From the NCBI GenBank assembly GCA_964236535.1, contig CAXSEF010000048.1, forward strand, positions 1 to 23,726: 23,726 nt of DNA, in the 5' to 3' direction. The DNA comes from CAXSEF01 sp964236535 (lineage in GTDB: Bacteria > Pseudomonadota > Alphaproteobacteria > Acetobacterales > Acetobacteraceae). Numbering within the stretch: position 1 is the stretch's first letter; each line of letters begins with the position of its first letter. Shown here piece by piece: positions 1 to 7,953 of the stretch. Below the pieces are notes generated by a model. That model did not search any database and was not told the origin of the DNA. It saw only the letters and a program-made list of their open reading frames with translations. A program made the position numbers and the translations under genes.

Positions 1-60
1 ATGAGCATCGGACCGCGGCAGTGGGTGCCAGCTCATGCGCAATAAGTCCTGGTATAAGGA

Positions 61-118
61 AAGGGTTTGCAGTGGCTCCGACTTTTGCTGGGTCTGCGCA
101 AAGTCCGGCCTTGTTTCC
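61..118 (+). repeat. Dispersed intergenic hairpin element, copy 1 (diverged)
   Basis: This short element lies just beyond the 3' end of pqiC. Its right half, GGTCTGCGCAAAGTCCGG followed by CCTTGTTT, aligns with copies at about 16216, 17698 and 22289. The left half (AAAGGG ... TTTTGC) is a worn version of the CAAAGGG/CTTTG palindrome that precedes the core in the other copies. It carries no coding sequence. Upstream, bases 1-45 are open in frame 1 up to a TAA. They could be the tail of a plus-strand gene that begins before the window, but nothing identifies it. Confidence 0.5.
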
Positions 119-120
119 TG

Positions 121-768
121 TCATGCGGCCCGTTCGCCCCGGAGCATCGCTGCGGCCCGGTCCGCCAGCTGACCGACCAGCACGCTCATCTGTGCAACCA
201 GGGCGTTGGTGTTGCCGGCGGGGCTGGCGGAACTCAGTCGAAAAGAGCGGGTTGCCAGCGCCTGATGGTCGCTGGCGCGCAGGATGGAGAGCTGCACGGC
301 GAGGGTGAGGATGTGGTCCTGGCCGGTGTCGAAGCGGTCGACCTGCAGCTCGACGAGGTTGTCGGGGGTGCTGGAAATGACGCCCTGGGCGATTGTCACT
401 TCCGTGCCGGGCAGTCGTTGCGCCAGGTCCTCGGCCAGCACGCGGCCTACCATGTCGCCGAGCGGCTCGCCCCAGACCTGGGTGCTCGCGACGTCCAGCT
501 TGTAGTCTCGGCCGCCGCGCACGATGGCGTTGCGGTCGAGGTAGCCGGCGATGCCGGGCTGGCGCACCTCGATCAGCCCGGGGCCACCGGGCAGCGACGT
601 CCCGGGCACGGCAGAAAGCGCGAAATAGCTGGTGCTGGCCGAAGTGCAGGCGGCAAGTGCGGCGAGCAGTGCCAGCGCAAGCAGATCGCGGCTGGTGGCA
701 AGGAGCAGCGTCGGTCGCGACTTGGCTGCAGGGGCGCGGCGTTGCAGGAGGGGTGGCATCGGCTTCAT
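121..768 (-). CDS. pqiC: PqiC-type outer-membrane lipoprotein (intermembrane transport)
   Basis: Predicted 215-residue lipoprotein of the PqiC (DUF330/ABC-type transport auxiliary lipoprotein) family. A hydrophobic stretch at about residues 28-40 ends in the lipobox L-A-A-C with the lipidated cysteine at residue 41. The mature part begins with the family-like S-T-S-Y-F-A-L-S and later has the pattern G-Y-L-D-R, typical of this family. In the Pqi system PqiC sits at the outer membrane and docks the periplasm-spanning PqiB. The ATG overlaps the stop of pqiB by 4 bases (765-768), so translation is probably coupled. Length matches the family (about 190-220 residues). The n-region before the hydrophobic core is rather long, so a later start is possible. 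Identity rests on both the sequence pattern and the pqiA-pqiB context. Confidence 0.88.
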   Translation of the reverse strand: MKPMPPLLQRRAPAAKSRPTLLLATSRDLLALALLAALAACTSASTSYFALSAVPGTSLPGGPGLIEVRQPGIAGYLDRNAIVRGGRDYKLDVASTQVWGEPLGDMVGRVLAEDLAQRLPGTEVTIAQGVISSTPDNLVELQVDRFDTGQDHILTLAVQLSILRASDHQALATRSFRLSSASPAGNTNALVAQMSVLVGQLADRAAAMLRGERAA

Positions 769-2522
769 CGGTTGCCCGCCTGGCTGGTGCGTCCGAGGAT
801 CAGGGCGCTCGGGTTGCGATCGAGGTAGTCGGCCAGCAGGCGTACCGAGCGGACTGCGTCACCAGCCTGCGCCAGCACGCGTTCAAGGTTGCGCTGGAAG
901 TCGGAGTTCTGCCCGTAGCTGCTGCTGAGCGAGGCAACGGCCAGGTTGGCTTGGCGCAGTGTCTCCTGAAGCTGAGCGGAGATTTCCGGCAGGCGCTTCA
1001 GCGTGGGCTGCAGACCGATATTGGTGTCGTGCACCAGGCTCTGGGTGTCCTTCAGGGTGGCGGTGAGCGAGCGGAGCGACTGCTTGAGCTCCGGGCCACC
1101 GACGGTGCTGTTGACCGTGGCAAGCAGGGCATCGGCATTGTCGCCGATCTGGGCAAACGGGATCTGCTGCAGCTTGGTGGCGACGTCGCTGACCGCGTCG
1201 ATCACGTTGTCCAGGCCACCGCCCTGGCTCGGCAGAACGACCACGCCGTCCTCAAAGGCGATCTCGGCGACCTTTGCATTGGGCACAAAGGCCAGCGAGA
1301 TGCTTTTCTGCCCGGTGACGAAGCTGATGGAATCGACCTTTGCGCGCATGCCCTGACGGACCAGTGCGCTCAGCACGTGGGTCTCGTCGGGCTGTTTCGG
1401 GGCAGTGTCGGCCGGGAATACCCGCTCGGGCTGGATCTCCATGCCGATCCTGATCTTCACTTGGCCGTTCTCGCGGTCGAGCAGCAGCCGCACGTCGGTC
1501 ACGCTTCCGACCTGGATGCCGAACACGTTGACTGGGGCCCCGACGGCGAGGCCGGCCACCGAACTCTGGACATAGGTTACGAGCTTGATCCGCTCGTTGA
1601 AGCCGGCGGCATCCGCCTGGGTCTTGCCTTCATAGAGGTGAAAGCTGGTGTCGTCAGCGGCCATCGGGCCGGACCACGCCTCCTTGGGCGAGTCGAACGA
1701 CACTGCGCCGGAGATCACTGCCTGCAAGCTCTGCACCTCGACGTGCAGGCCCTGGGCCCCGAAATTTACATTCAGTCCGGAGCTGTTCCAGAAATGGGTC
1801 TGCGGGTGCACGTACTTGTCGTAGGGCGCGCGCACGAAGGCGCTCACCATCACCGCGCCGTGTCCGTCGCCAATGTCGTAGCCTAGTACTTCGCCGACCG
1901 GGATGTCGCGGTAGTAGATCGGCGTGCCTTCCGCCAGCGAGCCGATAGTGGAAGCCTCGAGCCTGTAGGTGTGGCCGGGCTCGTCGGAGCGCACGCCGGG
2001 CGGTTGCTCCAGCCCTACGAAGTTAGTCTTGGGCTTGCCGCCCGGCTCGCCGGGGTCGACTGCGATGAAGGCGCCGGAGATCAGCGTCTCCAGCCCGGAG
2101 ATGCTGCCGGAGGTAATGCGCGGCTTGACCACCCAGAACCGCGCGTTCTCGGTCAGCAGGTGCGCGCCCTGCGCCCCCATCCTGACCCGGACGACGACCC
2201 GGGTAAGGTCGTGGTTAAGAGTGATTTCCTCGACCGTACCCAGTGCAACCGCCTTGTGCTTGACCTGGGTCTGGTTCGCAGTGAGACCCTCGGCAGTGCT
2301 GAAGGTGATGGTGATAAGCGGGCCGCGGTCGTTGAGCGCGCGCACCGCAAGATAGCCACCGACCAGCAGCGCCACGACCGGGATGACCCAGACCAGCGAC
2401 AGCCGGCGCCGGCGGACCTTGGCCTCGCCTGCCGGTTGCGGCAGATTTCGCTGCAGCGGACCAGGCTGGGACGGACCAGGCGGGGGCCGGCCGGGCTGGT
2501 CGGGAATGTTTGGGCCGCTCAT
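765..2522 (-). CDS. pqiB: PqiB-type MCE protein (intermembrane lipid transport tube)
   Basis: Predicted 585-residue protein with a Pro-rich cytoplasmic N-terminus and a basic stretch (K-V-R-R-R-R, 35-40). One transmembrane helix follows at about 42-62. Three MCE (MlaD) domains come next, at about 67-155, 185-275 and 311-415; each starts with the usual beta-strand and a G-x-x-V-G-x-V-type turn (for example G-I-Q-V-G-S-V at 335-341). The C-terminal 150 residues are helical and fit the needle-like tail of PqiB, which forms a hexameric tube between the inner and outer membranes. E. coli PqiB is about 546 residues with the same three-MCE layout. The gene follows pqiA after about 60 bases and overlaps pqiC by 4 bases. 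Substrate is presumed to be phospholipid, from knowledge of the family only. Confidence 0.93.
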   Translation of the reverse strand: MSGPNIPDQPGRPPPGPSQPGPLQRNLPQPAGEAKVRRRRLSLVWVIPVVALLVGGYLAVRALNDRGPLITITFSTAEGLTANQTQVKHKAVALGTVEEITLNHDLTRVVVRVRMGAQGAHLLTENARFWVVKPRITSGSISGLETLISGAFIAVDPGEPGGKPKTNFVGLEQPPGVRSDEPGHTYRLEASTIGSLAEGTPIYYRDIPVGEVLGYDIGDGHGAVMVSAFVRAPYDKYVHPQTHFWNSSGLNVNFGAQGLHVEVQSLQAVISGAVSFDSPKEAWSGPMAADDTSFHLYEGKTQADAAGFNERIKLVTYVQSSVAGLAVGAPVNVFGIQVGSVTDVRLLLDRENGQVKIRIGMEIQPERVFPADTAPKQPDETHVLSALVRQGMRAKVDSISFVTGQKSISLAFVPNAKVAEIAFEDGVVVLPSQGGGLDNVIDAVSDVATKLQQIPFAQIGDNADALLATVNSTVGGPELKQSLRSLTATLKDTQSLVHDTNIGLQPTLKRLPEISAQLQETLRQANLAVASLSSSYGQNSDFQRNLERVLAQAGDAVRSVRLLADYLDRNPSALILGRTSQAGNR

Positions 2523-2583
2523 TGGGGCACCGCCGCGCAGTGTTCGCGGGCGGCCTCCGGCATCCCAGCCCTGTTCCTCTGCC

Positions 2584-3993
2584 TCATCCCGCCGCTCCTG
2601 TGCTCAGCTGTCCGGGCGATTGCCCTGCCGTGGAGCGCGCCGGCGGTGAAGCGCCCGCAGCCGACATCGAGGCGGCAATCTCCGGGTCGGCGGGATCATC
2701 GGCGCCGGACCGACCTGCGGCGTCCCACATCAGCCGGGAGTCGAAGCTGCGCGCAGCGAACATGGTCAGTACAACCACTGAGGCGAAGTAGATGTCGCCG
2801 TTCTCCGGCCGGACCGTCGACAGGATGCCGACCTGCACCAGTGCCACCAGCGTGGACAGCAGGAACACGTCGAGCATCGACCAGCGCCCGATGGCCTCGA
2901 CGATCTGGTGCAGACGAGTGCGCGGCCGCAGCGCCCAGTCTGAGCGACGCTGGGTGGTCAGCATCATCACGATCAGCGCCACCAGCTTGGCGCCGGGTAC
3001 CATGATACTCGCGAAGAACACCAGGACCGCGAGCGGCCACAGTCCGCCGTTGGCCAGGAGCCTGACGCTGCTCATGATTGTGTCCTGCTGGCTGCGGCCG
3101 TACTGGATCACCGTCATCACCGGCAGCAGGTTGGCCGGCAGGTAGCAGACTAGGGCGGCCAGGACCAGCGCCCAGGTGGTGGCCATGCTGCGTGGGGTGC
3201 GCAGGCGGAGCACCGTGTCGCAGCGGGTGCAGCGCTGTCCGGAGCGCGTCTGGTGCACCATGCCGCAGGCCGTGCAGCTGATCCGGTCGGGACCATCTGC
3301 CAGTGGGGCACCGGACAGGCCGCGGCGGTCGATTTCGTCCCATACCGCCTCGTGGTCGAGCGCGGCGTCGGCGGCGGCCATCATCAGCATGCAGGCGGCT
3401 ACCGCATAGAGCGCCGGGCCGATAACCACGGTGGCGATGCCCTGGATGCGGCTGAACGCCACGAAGGTGCCGAGCAGGAACACCTCGATCATCGCCCAGG
3501 GCCGGATCGACTCCACCCAGGTGAATACCCGTGCCAGATGCGGCGGCGGATTGGCGGTGCGCAGCCCGACCAGCACGTAGATCGTGACCGCAAGCTTTGC
3601 CGCGGGCATCAGTATGGAGGTGAGCAGCACCAGCAACCCCAGCTCCGCGAGGCCGTGCCGGGCGAGGTAGGCAGGCCCGGTGAACAAGGTGGATGGATAG
3701 AACCGGCCGATCGCGCGCACGCCGAGGAACTGCACCGACACCGCGACCAGCAGCAACACGGCGGCAGCCAGCGAATACGCGAGGGTGTTGCGCAGCGAAT
3801 CGCGGCGGCCGCGGCTCAGCATGGTGTCGCAGCGCAGGCAGTGCGCGGCCTGTCCGCAGAGCACCACAGGGACCGCCTGAAACTGCCCGCAGGCGAGGCA
3901 CTCCCGCTGGTGGGTGGGGATTCGGGCGAAGGAGGGGCCAGCGCTCGCGCCCGGGGTCTGCCCGGTTTCACGCATGGTGTCGAAGTTCGTCAT
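2584..3993 (-). CDS. pqiA: PqiA paraquat-inducible integral membrane protein
   Basis: Predicted 469-residue inner-membrane protein made of two repeated PqiA domains. Each domain starts with a zinc-ribbon-like pair of Cys motifs: C-L-A-C ... C-L-R-C at residues 32-55, and C-T-A-C ... C-T-R-C at 240-258. Each pair is followed by about four hydrophobic segments. The duplicated sequence around S-I-L-M-P-A-A-K-L and S-I-M-V-P-G-A-K-L supports the repeat. In E. coli PqiA is the membrane partner of the MCE protein PqiB. I chose the ATG at 3993; the reading frame also allows a TTG four codons earlier. No strong Shine-Dalgarno is visible at either. The gene is first in a pqiA-pqiB-pqiC operon and is divergent from the tRNA gene. 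The Ala/Ser/Pro-rich tail after residue about 430 is probably disordered. Confidence 0.93.
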   Translation of the reverse strand: MTNFDTMRETGQTPGASAGPSFARIPTHQRECLACGQFQAVPVVLCGQAAHCLRCDTMLSRGRRDSLRNTLAYSLAAAVLLLVAVSVQFLGVRAIGRFYPSTLFTGPAYLARHGLAELGLLVLLTSILMPAAKLAVTIYVLVGLRTANPPPHLARVFTWVESIRPWAMIEVFLLGTFVAFSRIQGIATVVIGPALYAVAACMLMMAAADAALDHEAVWDEIDRRGLSGAPLADGPDRISCTACGMVHQTRSGQRCTRCDTVLRLRTPRSMATTWALVLAALVCYLPANLLPVMTVIQYGRSQQDTIMSSVRLLANGGLWPLAVLVFFASIMVPGAKLVALIVMMLTTQRRSDWALRPRTRLHQIVEAIGRWSMLDVFLLSTLVALVQVGILSTVRPENGDIYFASVVVLTMFAARSFDSRLMWDAAGRSGADDPADPEIAASMSAAGASPPARSTAGQSPGQLSTGAAG

Positions 3994-4131
3994 TGCACTG
4001 CACAACTTGGCAGCGCGCGCGCTGTTGCACCAGGGTCGGCGTCACGCCGGGTGTGGTGCGGCTTGCGCGGGCCTGCGCGCCGTCGGCTGGAGGCGCCGAC
4101 GGCGCGGTCCAGCGGGCCATGCTCATCCGTG

Positions 4132-4160
4132 TTGCCTCGTGTCGACCGGACGGTTATACC
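4132..4160 (+). promoter_or_regulatory. Probable sigma-70 promoter of tRNA-Thr
   Basis: TTGCCT (4132-4137) and TATACC (4155-4160) are 17 bases apart. The implied start of transcription lies about 10 bases before the tRNA 5' end. This spacing and position fit a housekeeping tRNA promoter, but both boxes deviate from consensus, so this is inference. Confidence 0.45.
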
Positions 4161-4176
4161 GCCGACGCGTGCCCGC

Positions 4177-4251
<75 letters not shown>

Positions 4252-4694
4252 GTTCCGGTCCGCGGCAAGAGACGTGTGCACGCGGCGCGAAAGATACCGA
4301 CTGTTCACAAGCCAGGACTCACCGTCTTCCGCAGCCGTCGAGCCACCGACCGGCTCCACATCCATTTCCGCATCTCGCTCTCCAGCCATCGGGCGCAGTT
4401 CGCGCCGAGGTGGCGCTGGGCCGGAAACGTCCGAGCCCGCACGCGCAAGTAGATCGTGCAGAAACAGAGGCCGTTCACCGTGGAGACCTGGCACAGGGTC
4501 AGGAAGCGATCGCCGCGATCGGCTGGTGCAAGGCAAGAGCCGGTTGGTGGAGCGATGTCGGAAAAACTCCGGTCAATTGCAGTAACAAGCTTTGTGCCGC
4601 CATGTCGTGCAATCATGACCATGCCAATACGTCATGCCGTGCGGTCGGGACAGCAGTACGCGCAGTTCGCCTGTCGTCGTCCGACGCATGTCAG
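4252..4694. other. Non-coding stretch after tRNA-Thr; no recognisable gene
   Basis: About 440 bases separate the tRNA from the end of the acyltransferase gene. Open frames exist on both strands (for example minus strand 4305-4622), but none has a family signature or a convincing ribosome-binding site. One of them is simply the antisense of the tRNA. I see no clear repeat of the tRNA 3' end that would mark an attachment site. The stretch could be a worn remnant of inserted DNA, as 3' flanks of tRNA genes often are, but nothing in it proves that. Confidence 0.5.
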
Positions 4695-5828
4695 TCAGGA
4701 GTAGTGCCGCACCAGCCTGCTTCCACGGCTGGTCTCGCCGCCGAATTTCCCATCGAACGCCCCCTGCAGCCAGCGCCTGCACGGGAGTTCGATGAAGCGG
4801 AAGGTCATGTAGGAGCATGGCAGCGTGAGCGCGACGCCCAGGACGGCCGCGTAGGCCTGAGCATGGCTGATTCCGAGAGCTTCGACGCGCTGATGCACGT
4901 GTTCCAGCAGGCCGCCGAACAGGTCATGCACAAGGTAGATGCTGTATGACAGGACACCCAGTGTCTTGATCGGTGAGGACGAAAGCACCCGACCGAGCGG
5001 GCTCTTGTCGGAGACCAGGCTCAGGATAAGCAAGGGAAACAGCAGGACGACGGCCACATCCGTTCCCGGCCTCGCCATTAAGATGACGACCACCGTGCTG
5101 AGCGTGGACGATGTCCAGGCGGTGGCCCCTACTCTTCGGCCGAGGGACGATCCGGATGCCCTGAACGCCAGGATGCCGAGCGTGAATTCGGGGATGCAGC
5201 GAAGCACCGAGATCGCTGCGTCAGATGTGTGGAGATCAAGGTAGGCGTTTGGCTTCGGCTGGTGTCCGTAGCTCACCGGGACCAAGCATAGCAGAAGAAG
5301 CGCCAGAGCGCAGGTGCAAAGCAGCAGTGCCGGGACCGCGAGGTTCCTGGCGAGACACGGCCAGAGCAGCAGGGGGAACAGCAGGTAGGCGGCCCATTCG
5401 GCGCTGATCGACCAGGACGGAGCGTCCAGGCTCCAGGCCAGTCCCCAGGACTGCACCATGAACAGGTTGGACACGAAGACCATGGGGAGCGGAACCGCGT
5501 TGGAGCTCTCCAGCAGGCCGCAGGCCGCCAGGATCGCGGCGCAGACCATCAGGATCGCGTACAACGGGTAGATGCGCGCGATCCTGCGTCCCAGGAACCG
5601 GAGGAAGTTCACCGTGGACCAGCCCTCGGCAAACAGCCGGCTGTACTGCAAGGCCATGACGAAGCCGCTCAGAACGAAGAACAGGTCGACGGCCAGGTAG
5701 CCGTGGGCGATGAACGTCGTGGCCGGGTTGGAGAACGGCAGGCCAATCGTGTAGTGGAAGATCATCACGTATACTGCGGAGACACCGCGCAGACCGGTCA
5801 GCGGCCGGATCTCTGCTGAGCCTTGCAT
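4695..5828 (-). CDS. Acyltransferase-3 family membrane protein (OafA/YrhL-like)
   Basis: Predicted multi-pass inner-membrane acyltransferase of about 377 residues. The N-terminal signature is R-P-L-T-G-L-R-G followed 11 residues later by the catalytic-type histidine in I-F-H-Y. Next comes D-L-F-F-V-L-S-G-F-V-M, the hallmark second block of the family, and then L-G-R-R-I-A-R-I-Y-P. About ten hydrophobic segments follow, and S-Y-S-I-Y-L-V-H-D lies near the end. Such proteins move acetyl or similar acyl groups onto surface polysaccharides or lipids. An in-frame ATG exists at 5849, but the ATG at 5828 is preceded by AAGGAG at a 10-base spacing, so I prefer it. The gene ends the surface-modification cluster and lies 67 bases after the VOC gene, so co-transcription is likely. 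The acceptor is unknown. Confidence 0.87.
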   Translation of the reverse strand: MQGSAEIRPLTGLRGVSAVYVMIFHYTIGLPFSNPATTFIAHGYLAVDLFFVLSGFVMALQYSRLFAEGWSTVNFLRFLGRRIARIYPLYAILMVCAAILAACGLLESSNAVPLPMVFVSNLFMVQSWGLAWSLDAPSWSISAEWAAYLLFPLLLWPCLARNLAVPALLLCTCALALLLLCLVPVSYGHQPKPNAYLDLHTSDAAISVLRCIPEFTLGILAFRASGSSLGRRVGATAWTSSTLSTVVVILMARPGTDVAVVLLFPLLILSLVSDKSPLGRVLSSSPIKTLGVLSYSIYLVHDLFGGLLEHVHQRVEALGISHAQAYAAVLGVALTLPCSYMTFRFIELPCRRWLQGAFDGKFGGETSRGSRLVRHYS

Positions 5829-5838
5829 GGGAGACCCG

Positions 5839-5844
5839 CTCCTT
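5839..5844 (-). promoter_or_regulatory. Ribosome-binding site deciding the acyltransferase start
   Basis: On the minus strand this reads AAGGAG, 10 bases before the ATG at 5828. The alternative upstream ATG at 5849 has no comparable site, so the shorter protein is favoured. Confidence 0.5.
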
Positions 5845-5895
5845 CTCATTCAGGAGTGCGCGACCCGCCGGTGGAGCGGGCACAACGTCGCGCCT

Positions 5896-6324
5896 TCAGG
5901 CCAGCAGCTCGATCAGCCCGAAGCCGCTCACGCTGTAGAACGAAACCTCGCGGCCACCGAACAGCAGCGCGGGCTTCGGCGGGCTGACCTGCATGATGTC
6001 GAGCCCCAGCGCGTCCAGGGCCGCGATCGCCGCTTCGGGGTCGGGCGCCTCATAGCACAGGTGGTAGATCATGCTGCCACTCTTGCGGATCATTTTGTCG
6101 ATCGGCGAAGGGCCTTCGCCGGGCCAGATCACCTCGACGTCAGGCATCGCGGCGTGGTGGCGCATCGCGAGGTTCACTCGCTGCAACGGGTCGAACACCA
6201 TGGCGCCTGCGGTGTAGCCAAGGGCAGCAAGGGTGCGGAACGCCGGCTCGGCTTCGGCGACCGCGAGGCCGAAATGGTGGAAGCGGAGGCCGATCGCCTC
6301 GGCCGGAGACTTGTGCTCGCTCAT
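5896..6324 (-). CDS. VOC (glyoxalase / methylmalonyl-CoA epimerase-like) family protein
   Basis: Predicted 142-residue metalloprotein of the vicinal-oxygen-chelate fold, with two beta-alpha-beta-beta-beta halves. The four expected metal ligands are visible: His17 in F-H-H-F-G-L-A-V, Glu64 in D-V-E-V-I-W-P, His88 in I-Y-H-L-C-Y and Glu139 in L-I-E-L-L. This spacing resembles methylmalonyl-CoA epimerase, but the substrate cannot be read from the sequence. The start at 6324 is chosen because AGGGA lies 7 bases upstream; the frame stays open to an ATG at 6417. It lies 168 bases after the MBOAT gene, with an inverted repeat in between, and points the same way. It may therefore act on the acyl group loaded by the FkbH/ACP pair, but that is inference. 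Confidence 0.82.
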   Translation of the reverse strand: MSEHKSPAEAIGLRFHHFGLAVAEAEPAFRTLAALGYTAGAMVFDPLQRVNLAMRHHAAMPDVEVIWPGEGPSPIDKMIRKSGSMIYHLCYEAPDPEAAIAALDALGLDIMQVSPPKPALLFGGREVSFYSVSGFGLIELLA

Positions 6325-6415
6325 CGCTGCGTCCCTGTCTTGGCGTCCCGGCTGCGAAGGAAGTTGTGCTGGGTTTCGACCAGTCCCACCAAAGGGCGCA
6401 GCTTTTTGAAGATCC

Positions 6416-6445
6416 AAGCCTTGAGCAAAGCGATGCTCAAGGCTT
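6416..6445. repeat. Perfect 12-bp inverted repeat between MBOAT and VOC genes
   Basis: AAGCCTTGAGCA (6416-6427) is followed after 6 bases by its exact reverse complement, TGCTCAAGGCTT (6434-6445). The minus-strand RNA would form a stable 12-bp stem about 50 bases after the MBOAT stop. No run of U follows directly on the minus strand, so intrinsic termination is uncertain. It may instead attenuate or stabilise the operon transcript, or be a relative of the other hairpin elements. Confidence 0.6.
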
Positions 6446-6492
6446 GCCTTGAACGGAGTCCAGAATCAGTGCCTCCGGCCTGGTCTGCCCGC

Positions 6493-7953
6493 TCAGAACG
6501 TCTTGTAGACGATCTCCGGTGCCGGCGAGCTGAGCAGCACAGTGACCGCGACCGTGACCATGACCAACGCGGTGCCCCAGGCGGTCCGGATATAGCGTGA
6601 GGCGATCACCGGCTCGCGCAAGCCTGGGTCCACGCTCCAGGTCGGGCGCAGCACCGTGGAGCGCACCGCCTCCATCCCGGCCAGGACCGCCGCGGAGGCA
6701 AGCAGGATCACCAGGCAGACCGCGAGCGAGCCAGTTACGCCGAGCGTTGCCAGCAGCGCAGAGATCCTGGGCCAGTTCGACCAGAACAGCAGCAGCGTGA
6801 CGGCGGTGTAGGTGAAAGTCATGCCGCGGCAGAGCGAGGCATACAGCGGGTTGGCACACAGCGTCCGGTAGCGGGTGCGGCCGAGCCGCTTCGCTATCGT
6901 CAACTGGTAGAGCTTGTTCGCCGCAACGCCACCGCCCTGCGACAGACCGTAGCCGATGAATTCCGAAGTCTGGCCGTGCCAGAGGCCGACAAGGAAGAAA
7001 GTGACGAAGAAGGCGAACACCGCGACATACTGGGCGAGCGCGGGCGCGGTGATCCGCTCCATGCCGGCCATCATCAAGGGATTGTAGACGTAGGTCTTGA
7101 GCCAGCCGGACAGAGTCATGTGCCAGCGCGCCCAGTAGGTGAGCAGGTTCTCCGAAGAGAACGGCCGGTTGAAGTTCTCCGGCAGCGCAATGCGGAAGAA
7201 CCGCGCGACACCAATCACCACGTCGACGTAACCTGAGAAGTTAAAGTATAGGAATACCGGATAGATCGCGATGGTCAGTGTGCCGTTCCACACCCGCTCG
7301 GGCAGAGTGGCACTGCCCGCCAGGGCGTCGATCGCCTGGTGCTGCAGCATCAACAGCACCATCGAAACCATTGACACCTTGAAGTAGCCGATGACGATGC
7401 GCTCGATGCCGCGCCCGGCGTCGATCCAGCCAAGTGGCAACGGCACCAGCTCCGTTTCGCGGTAGTCCTGGTAGCGCTGGATCGGACCGGAGATCAGGCT
7501 GGTGAAGTTTAGCGTGTAGTTAACGTAGGACAGCACGCCGACTGGCTCGTCGATTGCCTCCTGGTGGCCGTCAATGACCAAGTGCAGCACCCGGAAGAAC
7601 ACGTAGGAAAGGCCGATGAGCAGATAGGGAAAGGGCAGGTAACTTCCGCTCGGGATGAACGTGTAACGCTTGAGCCAGGCGAAGGCGGCGATGGTCAGCA
7701 CCAGCAGGGCAACGAACAGCTGTGGCCGCGTGCCGCCGCGGGTCAGGCAGTAGGCGGCATAGCCGAGGGCCAGGAAGCCAGCCAGCGGTGCCAGCTTTAC
7801 CGGGTCGTAGGAGAAGCTGGCCAGGAACAGCAGGTTCGTCACCAGCAGGACCAGCTGGCGCCAGACCGGGGCGGCGCCGAGCTTGAATATCAGGTTGAAC
7901 ACGAGGGCAGCAACCGCCGCGAACAGCAGGAAAGTAGGCGAAGGAACGATCAT
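6493..7953 (-). CDS. MBOAT family O-acyltransferase (AlgI/DltB-like)
   Basis: Predicted 486-residue polytopic inner-membrane protein with about ten or more hydrophobic segments. It carries the MBOAT signatures: the block F-N-R-P-F-S-S-E-N-L followed by Y-W-A-R-W-H-M-T-L-S-G-W-L near residues 261-284, and the catalytic-type histidine in V-G-L-W-H-G (His326). AlgI, PatA, WssH and DltB are relatives that pass an activated acyl group across the membrane to a surface polymer. The gene starts inside the stop of the SGNH gene (4-base overlap, 7950-7953). It is the last of four coupled genes that also encode an acyl carrier protein and an FkbH loading enzyme, which suggests an ACP-bound rather than a CoA-bound donor. 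The donor and acceptor are inferred. Confidence 0.92.
   Translation of the reverse strand: MIVPSPTFLLFAAVAALVFNLIFKLGAAPVWRQLVLLVTNLLFLASFSYDPVKLAPLAGFLALGYAAYCLTRGGTRPQLFVALLVLTIAAFAWLKRYTFIPSGSYLPFPYLLIGLSYVFFRVLHLVIDGHQEAIDEPVGVLSYVNYTLNFTSLISGPIQRYQDYRETELVPLPLGWIDAGRGIERIVIGYFKVSMVSMVLLMLQHQAIDALAGSATLPERVWNGTLTIAIYPVFLYFNFSGYVDVVIGVARFFRIALPENFNRPFSSENLLTYWARWHMTLSGWLKTYVYNPLMMAGMERITAPALAQYVAVFAFFVTFFLVGLWHGQTSEFIGYGLSQGGGVAANKLYQLTIAKRLGRTRYRTLCANPLYASLCRGMTFTYTAVTLLLFWSNWPRISALLATLGVTGSLAVCLVILLASAAVLAGMEAVRSTVLRPTWSVDPGLREPVIASRYIRTAWGTALVMVTVAVTVLLSSPAPEIVYKTF

Noticed and set aside
393..1886. Long plus-strand frame (497 codons) opposite pqiB and pqiC
   Set aside because: Antisense frame in GC-rich coding DNA; no domain pattern, while the minus strand has clear MCE domains.
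121..3993. pqiABC as an unusual system
   Set aside because: Gene order, domain content and overlaps are what is normal for Proteobacteria; annotated but not treated as novel.
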